A stretch of DNA of 64,000 nt. It comes from Polaribacter sejongensis. GTDB lineage: Bacteria > Bacteroidota > Bacteroidia > Flavobacteriales > Flavobacteriaceae. The DNA lies in assembly GCF_038024065.1 (NCBI RefSeq), contig NZ_CP150667.1, positions 2,487,501 to 2,551,500 on the forward strand, read 5' to 3'. Position numbers and translations under genes: made by a program. The first letter of the stretch is position 1; each line of letters starts with the position of its first letter. The notes under the pieces are model-generated. The model was not told the DNA's origin and searched no databases. It was given only the letters and a program-made list of their open reading frames with translations. This document shows positions 17,973 through 27,040 of the stretch, piece by piece.

Positions 17973-19469
17973 TTAATTTTTATCCCACCACATTCTTGTG
18001 GTTAAAAGATCTCCTCCCTGTACAGCTATTGCAGCTTCAACATTGGTAGAATTATTTAATTTTTCGGATGCTGGATAAGGAAGTCTTCTAGGGATTTCTC
18101 CATTGGTAAGAGTTGCCGCAACATTTGCAGGTACTAAAGCTGGATATCCTGATCTTTTCCAGTTAGAAAAAGTCTCTAAACCATTACCAAAAGTTGCTAC
18201 CCAATATTGCTCATTTATCATTTTTAAAGCTTGCGCTGGCACAAACGGATTAGCACTTAAATAATCATTTATTTGAGTAGTTGTAATATCTGCAGCACTT
18301 CCATACATAGATAAATATTGCATTGCCGCTGTTACACCTGCATTATAATGCGTTTCTACATTTGATGCTCCTCCGGCTAAACCCCAACGTTCTGCAGATT
18401 CTGCTAACATAAACTCTACTTCTGCATAGGTTTGAAAGAAAAAAGGCGCATCATAAATGACAGTACCAGAACCTCCAAAAATGTTAATATTTGGCTTAGA
18501 ATTTGCTTCACCCCTTGTTTCATCGTTGATATCTTGTCCAAATTGTAGTGCAAAATCAGTATTTCCATCCACTGTAGATGCTAAAACAGAAACTCTTGGA
18601 TCGTTTCTTGTTTTCATAAAATCCATGAAAGTTTTAGAAATCTTAACCTGTGTAGATGCTCTAGAAGTAAAACCTTTTGTTAACGGGTTTACGTTTGGTC
18701 CTCCATCATTTGCCGAGTTTTCGTATTGAATATATGCAATATCTTCATTGCTTGTCATTACACCTCCATCAATTGCTTTGGTTGCCCAAGATTTAGCAGC
18801 AGCTTCATCTACTTTTACCATTCGCAGTGCTAAACGTAACATTAATGAATTTGCAAACTTATTCCATTTTGCAACATCACCAGAAAACATTAAATCTGCA
18901 GAACCAAAAGAACTTGTTCCGCCAGCACTTAAAGTTGCGGTTGCACTCTCTAAAGACAATAACATGTCTGCATAAATAGCACTTTGCTGATCATATTTAG
19001 GAAAACGAATTCCTTCTAAAAAACCTTTACCAGCTTCACTGTAAGGAATATCTCCATACACATCTGTAATTCTACTAAAAATTAATACTTTTTGCACTTT
19101 AGTAATTGCCAAATCCATCGTTGCTGTTGGCTCTGTACTTACCTCTAATTGTGCTTCTAAATCTACAATATTCTTTACCGTAGTTTTAAATTGCTCTTCA
19201 AATAACCAATGTGTATTTCCTTCTTTATATAAAAATGATGCATACGACGTATTATTTAAATGTTGTACGTTTTGCATTAAGTGAATTATATTCCAAAATA
19301 AATAGGCTACATAACTACTACCACCTGTATATAACTGAACATAGGTGAATTTTGTAGAAGGATCTAATTGTACTGGCTTTGTTGGATTTACATTAAGTTC
19401 TTCGAAACCATCGTCACAAGCACTTAAAGTAAACATTATAATTATGAATGAAATAAATATTTTTTTCAT
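17973..19469 (-). CDS. SusD/RagB-family outer-membrane lipoprotein (muramic acid locus)
   Basis: SusD proteins sit as substrate-binding lids on SusC channels. The 498-residue protein has a lipobox (TLSACDDGFEELNVNP, Cys18), the usual start of the SusD-like 2 family, and a typical C-terminus (NGLETFSNWKRSGYPALVP, GEIPRRLPYP). It is encoded 11 bp after SusC. The substrate is inferred from the downstream MurQ/NamZ set as peptidoglycan fragments or MurNAc-containing saccharides. Confidence 0.92.
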   Translation of the reverse strand: MKKIFISFIIIMFTLSACDDGFEELNVNPTKPVQLDPSTKFTYVQLYTGGSSYVAYLFWNIIHLMQNVQHLNNTSYASFLYKEGNTHWLFEEQFKTTVKNIVDLEAQLEVSTEPTATMDLAITKVQKVLIFSRITDVYGDIPYSEAGKGFLEGIRFPKYDQQSAIYADMLLSLESATATLSAGGTSSFGSADLMFSGDVAKWNKFANSLMLRLALRMVKVDEAAAKSWATKAIDGGVMTSNEDIAYIQYENSANDGGPNVNPLTKGFTSRASTQVKISKTFMDFMKTRNDPRVSVLASTVDGNTDFALQFGQDINDETRGEANSKPNINIFGGSGTVIYDAPFFFQTYAEVEFMLAESAERWGLAGGASNVETHYNAGVTAAMQYLSMYGSAADITTTQINDYLSANPFVPAQALKMINEQYWVATFGNGLETFSNWKRSGYPALVPANVAATLTNGEIPRRLPYPASEKLNNSTNVEAAIAVQGGDLLTTRMWWDKN

Positions 19470-19480
19470 GATCTATTTTT

Positions 19481-22400
19481 TTAAAATTTAACATTTATTG
19501 CGAATCCATAACTTCTAGTTGATGGTGTTCCGAATCTTTCTATACCCTGAGAATTTAAATTGTTTAATGAAGCTTCTGGGTCTACGTTATCTATTTTTTT
19601 AGAAATGTAAAATAGATTTCTTCCTATTAAAGAAAGTCTTACATCACTTACAAAAATATTTTCTAACGTTTTTTTCGGTAAACTATAAGCTATACTTAAT
19701 TCTCTAAATTTTATAAAATCTGTACTGTAAACAAACTCTTCTGAAATACCAGAGTTTTCTTCACCAATAAAACCATAATAAGTTCTTAAGTTTTCTGGTG
19801 CTACAGTCATTGTAAATGGGTTTCCTGTTGCATCATCTATGCCAGACACCACTAAACCATCTTCTCTACCTTCTAATGTTTTTTCATGTAAACCTCGCAT
19901 CATTAACTCTCTGTTAGTACCAGAATGAACACTTCCGCCAAACTTAGCATCAATTAAAAAGTTTAATGAAAAATCTTTGTATTTAAAAGAGTTAGAAAAA
20001 CCTAAAGTATATGGTGCAACACCTTGTCCTAAAATTTTATTTTCTCCCTGAATTGGTTTCGGAATAGACCCCGTTGTATTGTACATAATGTTACCATCAG
20101 CATCCCTCTTGTAAGAAGACCCCCAAATTACACCATAATTTTCGCCAACTATATGAGAAATAATTGCTGTTCTAGAACGCGTCTGGCTACCATCAACATT
20201 AATAGCAGTATCCTCATCATCTGTATGAACGATTTCACTGTCGTTATAACCAAAATTGAAAGAAGTGTACCATGAAAAATCTTCCGTTTTAATTGGAGTA
20301 CCACCTATTAAAAATTCAAAACCTTTATTTTGAAGTTCTCCAATATTAAGAATTGACGATGTAAAACCAGATGATTGAGATGCAGAAGCACTTACAATAT
20401 CATTAGTAGTTTGATTTTGATAATAAGCAACATCTAAATTTAAACGATTCTGAAAGAAACGTCCATCAAAACCTACTTCAAATTCATTCTTTTGAAAAGG
20501 AACTAAGTTAGGGTTAGGAATAGAATTACCATTTAATTGCCCAAAAGATTGTCCTTGAAAAGAACCTGTAATTGCATAATCTAAATTTAAACTATAAGCA
20601 TTACTAGCTCCACCCGCAACTTGCGCGTAACTTGCTCTAAATTTAGCATAATTAACTTGTTCTGGTAAATCAAACAATTCGTTTAATAATAAACTCTGAC
20701 TTAGAGACCAGTAAAAACCATTGTTTGGAGTTGTCTTTCCAGGAAAAGATAGTGTAGAAAACCAATCGTTTCTTCCTGTAAATGTTAAGTAAAAGTACTT
20801 GTCATAACTTACTTCAAAAGATCCATAAAGTGAATTTGTTTTTGTTTTAGAATATCCAAAACTTGGTTCTGGCAACGTTGTATTGTTAATATCTTCTAAA
20901 CCTTCAACAATAAAACCTCTACCCAATGCACTTAAAGATTCGAAAGATGATGTTCTTGTATTTGCTCCAATAATTGAGCTTGTAGAAATTTTTTCTGTTA
21001 AATCTTTATTAATACCTAACATTAAATCTCCATTAAACAGTGTATACGTAGATTTTGCTTCTGTCATTTCACCAGCTGGTCTGTATGCTGTTCCAAAAGG
21101 AGTTACTCTTCTTCTACTTAAATCATAGGTATCTATACCTGCACGACCTGTTAAATATAACCAATCATTAAAATCATATTTTAAAGATGTAGATGCTGTA
21201 AATCTATTTTTCTTATCATCATTATTAAAAGCATCTGTTGCCCAATATGGATTAGAAATAAACTGACTTGGTTGAAACAATAACTCTGTACCTTCTTCAT
21301 TAAAGCCTGGTTTTAAATCTGTAATATTAAGACTACTTGGCAACACATAGGCTACTGTATTTGCATTACCTGGTGTATCTCCAATATTAATACGATTATG
21401 TACTTTTTCAATAACATATTTTGCATTAACTGTAGATGTTAATTTAGGAGTAATATTTGCAGAAGCATTTAATGATATCGATTTTCTATTTAAAGTAGTA
21501 TTCGGAAAAATATCATCATTATCTAAATTAGAAAAAGACAAACGATAATTATATTCCTCTCCTCCTTTAGATAATGCTACTGTATTTATAACTGTAGAAC
21601 CTACGTTGTAAAATTTATCTAGGTTATTTCCTGTATTTGAATAAGGTCTTTTAGTACCATCCCAATTATAAACCATTGAGCCATCTAATTTATCTCCCCA
21701 AGACTGTAAAGAACTTACAAAAGAATCATCAATTGCATTGGCTATATTAGAAATTTCAACTGGCTGACCGCTACCATCATACTCATAACCTGGTTTTAAT
21801 CTATTATTTCCTTGTCCGTAAGTAGTTTGAAAATTTTGTAAATCAGTATTAATTTTATCAAAAGTAAAAGAACTAGAAAGCTCTACGCCCATTCTTTTTT
21901 GACCTTTTCCTGATTTTGTAGTAATCATAATAACACCGTTAGATGCTAAAGAACCGTAAAGTGCGGCAGCAGAACTTCCTTTTAAAACGGAAACACTTTC
22001 AATATCATCTGGGTTTAATGAAGAAATATCATCTCCTCCATCTCCTGTTCCATCATTGGTTGCACCAACTACAGAACCATTTGTGTTGTTAATAATAGGA
22101 ATTCCGTCAATTACATATAAAGGTTGGTTGTTTCCTGTTAATGAACTTGCTCCACGAATAATTACCCTACTAGATCCAGCAGCTCCTCCACTACCTGCAG
22201 AAATATTTACACCAGCAACTCTACCTTGTAAAGAATTAACAGCACTTGTGCTTTTTACCGCAGACATATCTTCTCCACCAACTTCCGTTAAAGAATACCC
22301 TAAAGATTTTGCCGCTCTTTTAATACCAAGTGCGGTAACCACAATCTCATCTAAACCAGTAGCATCTGCTTCTAACGCTGCGTTTATAACTTGATTTTCT

Positions 22401-22669
22401 CCAGTTAAGGTTATTGTAACCGTTTTATAACCAAGATAACTAAAGGCAATTGTTTTTCCTTTTAAATCCTCAGCCTTAATAGAATAATTCCCATCAAAGT
22501 CGGTAACACTACCCTTATTAATTTGACTAATAAAAACGCTAACTTCCGGCAATGGTATTTCACTGCCTTTCTCTGTAACAACTCCCGAAATAGTCCTTAA
22601 TTGAGCAAATGTACTTTGCACAATCAAAAACACTATCAAGGACAATGTTAGTTTGTAATTTTTTTTCAT
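19481..22669 (-). CDS. SusC/RagA-family TonB-linked outer-membrane transporter (muramic acid locus)
   Basis: This 1062-residue protein has a signal peptide, an N-terminal carboxypeptidase-D-like domain (about 24-105: ISGVVTEKGSEIPLPEVSV, FSYLGYKTVTITL), the TonB-dependent plug (about 110-240: LDEIVVTALGIKR, VIRGASSL, PLYVIDGIPI, SVLKGSSAAALYG) and a 22-strand barrel ending in the aromatic FAINVKF. It is the first gene of the minus-strand locus, with its own promoter in the divergent region. It likely imports muropeptides or amino-sugar saccharides with the SusD encoded after it. Confidence 0.94.
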   Translation of the reverse strand: MKKNYKLTLSLIVFLIVQSTFAQLRTISGVVTEKGSEIPLPEVSVFISQINKGSVTDFDGNYSIKAEDLKGKTIAFSYLGYKTVTITLTGENQVINAALEADATGLDEIVVTALGIKRAAKSLGYSLTEVGGEDMSAVKSTSAVNSLQGRVAGVNISAGSGGAAGSSRVIIRGASSLTGNNQPLYVIDGIPIINNTNGSVVGATNDGTGDGGDDISSLNPDDIESVSVLKGSSAAALYGSLASNGVIMITTKSGKGQKRMGVELSSSFTFDKINTDLQNFQTTYGQGNNRLKPGYEYDGSGQPVEISNIANAIDDSFVSSLQSWGDKLDGSMVYNWDGTKRPYSNTGNNLDKFYNVGSTVINTVALSKGGEEYNYRLSFSNLDNDDIFPNTTLNRKSISLNASANITPKLTSTVNAKYVIEKVHNRINIGDTPGNANTVAYVLPSSLNITDLKPGFNEEGTELLFQPSQFISNPYWATDAFNNDDKKNRFTASTSLKYDFNDWLYLTGRAGIDTYDLSRRRVTPFGTAYRPAGEMTEAKSTYTLFNGDLMLGINKDLTEKISTSSIIGANTRTSSFESLSALGRGFIVEGLEDINNTTLPEPSFGYSKTKTNSLYGSFEVSYDKYFYLTFTGRNDWFSTLSFPGKTTPNNGFYWSLSQSLLLNELFDLPEQVNYAKFRASYAQVAGGASNAYSLNLDYAITGSFQGQSFGQLNGNSIPNPNLVPFQKNEFEVGFDGRFFQNRLNLDVAYYQNQTTNDIVSASASQSSGFTSSILNIGELQNKGFEFLIGGTPIKTEDFSWYTSFNFGYNDSEIVHTDDEDTAINVDGSQTRSRTAIISHIVGENYGVIWGSSYKRDADGNIMYNTTGSIPKPIQGENKILGQGVAPYTLGFSNSFKYKDFSLNFLIDAKFGGSVHSGTNRELMMRGLHEKTLEGREDGLVVSGIDDATGNPFTMTVAPENLRTYYGFIGEENSGISEEFVYSTDFIKFRELSIAYSLPKKTLENIFVSDVRLSLIGRNLFYISKKIDNVDPEASLNNLNSQGIERFGTPSTRSYGFAINVKF

Positions 22670-22695
22670 CTAGTTTGAATTTGAATTATTTAAGG

Positions 22696-22725
22696 TAAAG
22701 ATATAAAAAAAACAAAAAGCTGCAA
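22696..22725 (-). promoter_or_regulatory. SusC promoter of the muramic acid locus
   Basis: On the minus strand TTG (22725-22723) and TATCTTTA (22703-22696) are 19 bases apart. This fits the Bacteroidota consensus with one mismatch (last base A instead of G). It lies 27 bp before the susC ATG. Confidence 0.5.
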
Positions 22726-22735
22726 GTTAATTGCA
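22721..22735. promoter_or_regulatory. TGCAA-N5-TTGCA palindrome over the SusC -33 region
   Basis: TGCAA-gttaa-TTGCA overlaps the -33 TTG of the susC promoter, and a further TTGCAA lies at about 22741-22746. Its place is right for a repressor site. The arms are only five bases, so chance is possible in this AT-rich spacer. Confidence 0.3.
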
Positions 22736-22931
22736 TGAATTTGCAATATTTAATAAAATTATTCGAAAAATTAAATATTTCAAGAAAAAAACACGCATCC
22801 ATTGCGATTTCAAGAATTATTAAAAATTACCAAATAAGCACAAAATCAATCAAATACAACAATAAATGAATGTATCACTAAGGAAAATGAACAAAAGCTA
22901 CTCTATTTAACATTAATTGTAAATTAGTTAA

Positions 22932-22963
22932 TTTTTGCGTTTTTAATTACAAAAACGCAAAAA
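22932..22963. promoter_or_regulatory. Perfect 13-bp inverted repeat, candidate DeoR operator
   Basis: TTTTTGCGTTTTT (22932-22944) and AAAAACGCAAAAA (22951-22963) form a perfect inverted repeat around six bases. A degenerate third arm, AAAAACGGCAAAAA, follows directly. It lies 34 bp upstream of the deoR-type gene's -33 element in the spacer shared with susC. As a hairpin it lacks a proper T tract for either strand, so an operator for the adjacent DeoR-family regulator is the better reading. Confidence 0.55.
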
Positions 22964-22996
22964 AACGGCAAAAAAAATCATTTTAAATAAAAAGCA

Positions 22997-23029
22997 TTTG
23001 CAAAATGGTTAAATAAAATCTTACTTTTG
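22997..23029 (+). promoter_or_regulatory. Promoter of the DeoR-family regulator gene
   Basis: TTTG (22997-23000), 21 bases, then TACTTTTG (23022-23029) is a full match to the Bacteroidota primary promoter. The ATG follows 16 bases later, giving a very short leader. Confidence 0.7.
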
Positions 23030-23045
23030 AAAAAATCATTTTTTT

Positions 23046-23795
23046 ATGAAAAAGAAAGAGAGACAGCAAAAAGTAGTAGACGAAGTAAGTATTAACAGAC
23101 AGGTTAGTTCCACTTTTTTGGCTGAAAAATTAAATGTTTCAGAAGACACTATTAGAAGAGATATAAAGGAGTTAGATAAAAAAGGACTACTAACCAAAGT
23201 ACATGGAGGAGCAATTTCTACCATGCAAAAACTCTATCATTATAATGAAGATGTAATCTACAAAAGAGAAGAAAAAGTTGTTATTGCTAAGAAAGCAATT
23301 ACTTTAGTAGAAGACGGAATGGTTATTATAATGAGTGGAGGTACTACAAATTTGATGTTAGCAAAATTATTTCCAAAAAATTTAAAAGCAACCATTTATA
23401 CATATAGCTTACCAATTGCAATGCAATTGGCAGAACACGCAACTATTGAAACTATTTTTATTGGTGGTAGAATACAAAGAAACTCGATGGTAACAACCGG
23501 TATAGATGTAATTCAATATTTATCTAACATTACCGCAAATCTTTGCTTTATAGGTGTAAGTGCTTTTAATGCTGAACAAGGAATTACCGGCGAAGGCTAC
23601 GAGGTTGCATTGGTTAAAAAAGCAATGATTGATTCTTCTGAACGCAATGTCTACCTATCTACTTCCAACAAACTAAATATCAGGCTAAATTACGATATCT
23701 GCCCTCTTAAAGAAATTGATATTGCCATTACAGATCTAGAACTAGACGATCCTATATTAAAACCCTATATTGACTCTGGCGTAGTTTTAATGTAA
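23046..23795 (+). CDS. DeoR-family transcriptional regulator of the muramic acid locus
   Basis: This 249-residue protein has an N-terminal DeoR helix-turn-helix (residues 3-57: VSSTFLAEKLNVSEDTIRRD, then the family signature KKGLLTKVHGGAIS). The C-terminal isomerase-like sensor domain (about 75-235) has MSGGTTNLMLAKLF and IFIGGRIQR. These domains usually bind sugar phosphates, so MurNAc-6-P or GlcNAc-6-P is a sensible effector. It is divergent from susC and 50 bp ahead of the GHL10 gene. It probably represses the divergent promoters. Confidence 0.9.
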   Translation: MKKKERQQKVVDEVSINRQVSSTFLAEKLNVSEDTIRRDIKELDKKGLLTKVHGGAISTMQKLYHYNEDVIYKREEKVVIAKKAITLVEDGMVIIMSGGTTNLMLAKLFPKNLKATIYTYSLPIAMQLAEHATIETIFIGGRIQRNSMVTTGIDVIQYLSNITANLCFIGVSAFNAEQGITGEGYEVALVKKAMIDSSERNVYLSTSNKLNIRLNYDICPLKEIDIAITDLELDDPILKPYIDSGVVLM

Positions 23796-23845
23796 TTTTC
23801 ATTAAGAAAAAAGGAGCGATTATTAGAATAAATACAACAACATCA

Positions 23846-25468
23846 ATGAAAATGCTTTTTTATAAAAACACCAAATCAATATATTTTATTGTTTTATTCA
23901 CTTTACTATTTATAAATTGTAGTAAAAAAGTCTATAATACAGAAATAAAAAAAGGCAATGAAACACAAAAAAACATTGAAATTGAAAAAAATGTTGATGT
24001 TGAAAAAATTATTGAAGCTAAAAAAATCATTGAGGTAAAAAAGCGGGTAGTTCCTGCTCCTGAAAGAGAATTTAGAGCTGCTTGGATTGCGAGTGTTGCT
24101 AATATAAATTGGCCAAGTAAACGTGGCCTTTCTAGCAAACAACAAAAAGAGGAAGCTATTAAATTATTAGACCTTCTTCATAAAAATAATTTTAACGCCG
24201 TTGTATTACAAGTTAGACCACAAGCAGACGCTATGTACAAAAGCGACTTAGAACCTTGGTCTTATTTTTTAACAGGAACGCAAGGCAAAGCGCCTTCTCC
24301 GTATTATGATCCTCTAGAATTTTGGATTAAAGAAGCACATAAAAGAGGACTAGAATTACACGCTTGGTTAAACCCTTATAGAGCACACCACACCACTGGA
24401 GGCGAAATAACCTCAGCCTCTATTGTTAGCAAACAACCAGAATTAGCTGTAAAACTAGAAACTGGTTTTTATTGGTTAGATCCAGGAAATAAAAAAACGC
24501 AAAACCATAGTTACAAAGTTGTTATGGACATTGTTGAAAGATATAATGTAGACGGAATTCATTTTGATGATTATTTTTACCCATACCCTTCTTACAACAA
24601 CAATAAAGATTTCCCTGATGATAAAAGCTGGAAAGCATACTTAAACACTGGTGGAAAATTAAAAAGAGATGATTGGAGACGAGACAATGTAAACCAATTT
24701 GTTAAAAGTATTTACACAAACATAAAAGAAACAAAACCTAACGTAAAATTCGGAATTAGTCCTTTTGGTTTTTGGAGACCAAATTATCCTGCATCAGTAA
24801 CTGCTGGTTTTGACCAATACAGCGACTTGTATGCAGACGCAAAATTATGGTTAAACGAAGGCTGGATAGATTATTTTACACCGCAATTGTATTGGCCAAT
24901 TAATAGAATGGATGTTAGTTTTCCTGTTTTATTAAATTGGTGGATAGGAGAAAACACCAAAGAAAGACATCTTTGGCCAGGAATGAGTATTGGCAGAAAA
25001 AAAGGAGAAGAAGCCATTGACGAAACCATCAATCAAATTATGATTACACGCGGAATGACCTCAAAATCTCCAGGAACGGTGCATTGGAGCATTGCGCCTT
25101 TAATTGATTCTCCAGAACTTACGGAAGCAATTTTTAACGGTCCTTATAAAAAACAAGCATTAACACCAAGTTACCCTTGGTTAAGTACAACAACACCAGA
25201 AGCACCAACGGTAAATTATTCGAAAGAAAAAAACAACTTACAGGTAACTTGGACGCATAAAAACATTGATAAAATTGCCAATTGGGTAGTGTACTACAAA
25301 TACAACTCTAAATGGGATTATAGCATTCATGGTAATTTCACAAACTCACAAAACATTCCATTAGTTAAGGTTGATGATAAAAATTCAAAAAGTATCTTAA
25401 AAGCAATTGCCATAACCGCTGTTGATAAATTTGGAAACGAGAGTATTGTAAAAGAGATTATTTTATAG
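23846..25468 (+). CDS. GHL10-family lipoprotein (DigH/YngK-like peptidoglycan glycosidase)
   Basis: The family (DUF187, PF02638) includes E. coli DigH (YddW), reported to cleave peptidoglycan strands already freed of stem peptides. The 540-residue protein has a lipoprotein signal (LLFINC) and a charged linker rich in Glu/Lys/Ile. The barrel (about 70-440) carries REFRAAWIASVANINWPS, VLQVRPQADAMY, LHAWLNPYRA, DGIHFDDYFYPYP and the strand SPFGFWRPNYP. A fibronectin-like tail follows (about 450-540). It lies behind the DeoR gene. Two Met codons (residues 1 and 3) are equally possible starts. The family is firm; activity on denuded glycan is inferred from DigH and from the amidase in the same locus. 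Confidence 0.85.
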   Translation: MKMLFYKNTKSIYFIVLFTLLFINCSKKVYNTEIKKGNETQKNIEIEKNVDVEKIIEAKKIIEVKKRVVPAPEREFRAAWIASVANINWPSKRGLSSKQQKEEAIKLLDLLHKNNFNAVVLQVRPQADAMYKSDLEPWSYFLTGTQGKAPSPYYDPLEFWIKEAHKRGLELHAWLNPYRAHHTTGGEITSASIVSKQPELAVKLETGFYWLDPGNKKTQNHSYKVVMDIVERYNVDGIHFDDYFYPYPSYNNNKDFPDDKSWKAYLNTGGKLKRDDWRRDNVNQFVKSIYTNIKETKPNVKFGISPFGFWRPNYPASVTAGFDQYSDLYADAKLWLNEGWIDYFTPQLYWPINRMDVSFPVLLNWWIGENTKERHLWPGMSIGRKKGEEAIDETINQIMITRGMTSKSPGTVHWSIAPLIDSPELTEAIFNGPYKKQALTPSYPWLSTTTPEAPTVNYSKEKNNLQVTWTHKNIDKIANWVVYYKYNSKWDYSIHGNFTNSQNIPLVKVDDKNSKSILKAIAITAVDKFGNESIVKEIIL

Positions 25469-25484
25469 AAATTAAATTCCTATT

Positions 25485-25508
25485 GTCAGTTCGAGCGCAG
25501 TCGAGAAC
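25485..25508 (+). repeat. Dispersed repeat fragment (GTCAGTTCGAGCGCAGTCGAG type)
   Basis: TCGAGCGCAGTCGAG at 25491-25505 is the exact reverse complement of the sequence at 49495-49509. It lies just after the GHL10 gene with degenerate inverted sequence to about 25555. This type of spacer repeat is common in flavobacteria. The GC-rich core stands out from the AT-rich surroundings. Confidence 0.6.
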
Positions 25509-25612
25509 TATTAGATCTCTAAAATAGGTTTCAACTGAGTTCAACCAGACATATTGCATTTATTTATGCAATTATAATATTTAAAAACAAGTACTGATCT
25601 CTTTAAAATAAA

Positions 25613-26878
25613 TTACTGAATACTGTTTTTAGCTTCAATCCATTTACTCATATATTTTGTGGCTTGTAACGTTTGATGTTGCAATAAATTTCCTAAAAAA
25701 TTCTGAGTTCTGTGTTGTTCTAAATTTTCTTGAATTTCTTTTATTTGATTGATAAAAAGCACACCTAATTTCTCTTTATCATATATTTCATTGATAATTT
25801 CAGCTCCTGTTAATTGATAACTTTTCCACAAATTTTTATTTCGATACAATTCTGCGGAAATCAATGCAAAATCAGAAAAATCATTTTCTACAAAACCATT
25901 CCAAGGAAATCTATCACACATACCTTCTGCACCAATTTCTGTAGTTACGCTTGGCGTTCCACAAATCATGGCTTCGGTTAACTTTCCTTTTATTCCTGCC
26001 CCAAAACGCAACGGAGCTAAAACAATTCTCGCATTTCTCACCACTTCTTTAGCGTCCTCTGCAAAACCTTTAATAATAAAACCTTCCTTTTTATTATGTA
26101 ATTGATTTATTTGTTGATTCGCATACGCTCCATAAATATGAACTTCTGCTTTTGGAAGCAGTTCTCTAATTTCACTCCAAATTTCAGTTTTCAAAGTTAA
26201 AACAGCGTCTACATTTGGTTTGTGAAAGAAATTACCGACAAACACAAAGTTTGCTCTTTCATCAAAAGATTTCCATTTTTCTTGTTGATGATCATCAATC
26301 TTATCTAATAAAAAAGGCAGATAATACAAGATTTTTTCATCTACCTTAAAAACAGATTTTAATAAATCCATTTCGTAGGTAGAAATAATCAAACTCATGT
26401 CGCAACGTAAAATAGCCGCAATTTCTCTTTTGGCATCATCAGATTTTAATAATGCTTCTGTTGTAAATTCTTCTCCTTTTTTTAATTGTTGATGACGTGT
26501 TTTTCGCAGAAAATGTAAATCTTCCGTATCTAAAATCCGAATTGCATTCGGGCAATTTTCCGCAACACGCCAACCAAATTGTTCTTCCATCATAAAACGA
26601 TCGAACATCACAATTGTTGGTTGTAACTCTTTTATAAAACCATCAAAAGAAGCATTGTTTAATTCAATAGAAACTTCATCAATCCCTAAAGAACTTAAAC
26701 TTGTAGCTTTTTCACTTTTTTGAGCAGGAGAAGCAAAAGTTATTTTAAAATTATGTTTTAAAAACTGCTCAATTAATTGCATCATTCTACTTCCGGCAGC
26801 AGAAGAATTTGGCTCAACCCAAACATAACCAATAATTAAGACATGTTGTTCTGTCAATTCTTTCAAATCATTTTTCAT
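25613..26878 (-). CDS. GT4-type glycosyltransferase
   Basis: This is a 421-residue protein of GT-B fold. The C-terminal half has the retaining GT4 signature APLRFGAGIKGKLTEAMICG, with the E-x7-E type spacing, preceded by FVFVGNFFHKPNVDAV and EVHIYG. The N-terminal half has GYVWVEPNSSAAGSRMMQL for acceptor binding. It has no signal peptide. It is a single gene between the muramic acid locus and lpd, so the acceptor cannot be told. Lipopolysaccharide or protein glycosylation are the usual roles. Confidence 0.82.
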   Translation of the reverse strand: MKNDLKELTEQHVLIIGYVWVEPNSSAAGSRMMQLIEQFLKHNFKITFASPAQKSEKATSLSSLGIDEVSIELNNASFDGFIKELQPTIVMFDRFMMEEQFGWRVAENCPNAIRILDTEDLHFLRKTRHQQLKKGEEFTTEALLKSDDAKREIAAILRCDMSLIISTYEMDLLKSVFKVDEKILYYLPFLLDKIDDHQQEKWKSFDERANFVFVGNFFHKPNVDAVLTLKTEIWSEIRELLPKAEVHIYGAYANQQINQLHNKKEGFIIKGFAEDAKEVVRNARIVLAPLRFGAGIKGKLTEAMICGTPSVTTEIGAEGMCDRFPWNGFVENDFSDFALISAELYRNKNLWKSYQLTGAEIINEIYDKEKLGVLFINQIKEIQENLEQHRTQNFLGNLLQHQTLQATKYMSKWIEAKNSIQ

Positions 26879-26976
26879 TTAAAACCCTTTTCTTTTTAAA
26901 ATTTATTTAGCTAAAATTTAAGAAATTCAGATTGGTAAAACTACTTATTTCTTACTTTATTCTATGAAAATATATG

Positions 26977-26984
26977 TATTTTTG
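26977..26984 (+). promoter_or_regulatory. Candidate -7 box of the lpd promoter
   Basis: TATTTTTG matches TAnnTTTG exactly, 56 bases before the lpd ATG. No TTG lies at the normal distance upstream. Confidence 0.4.
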
Positions 26985-27040
26985 TTCATCAATATAAGAA
27001 ACAAAGCGAAAGGTTACACTTTACGCAAAAAAACGCAATC

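Noticed and set aside
8597..25468. Reading the locus as a chitin utilisation locus because of GH18, NagZ-like GH3 and NagX
   Set aside because: MurQ, a MurT-like symporter, a PGRP amidase, DUF1343 and GHL10 are all muramic acid or peptidoglycan families, and no chitin-specific gene such as nagA, nagB or a chitin-binding module is present.
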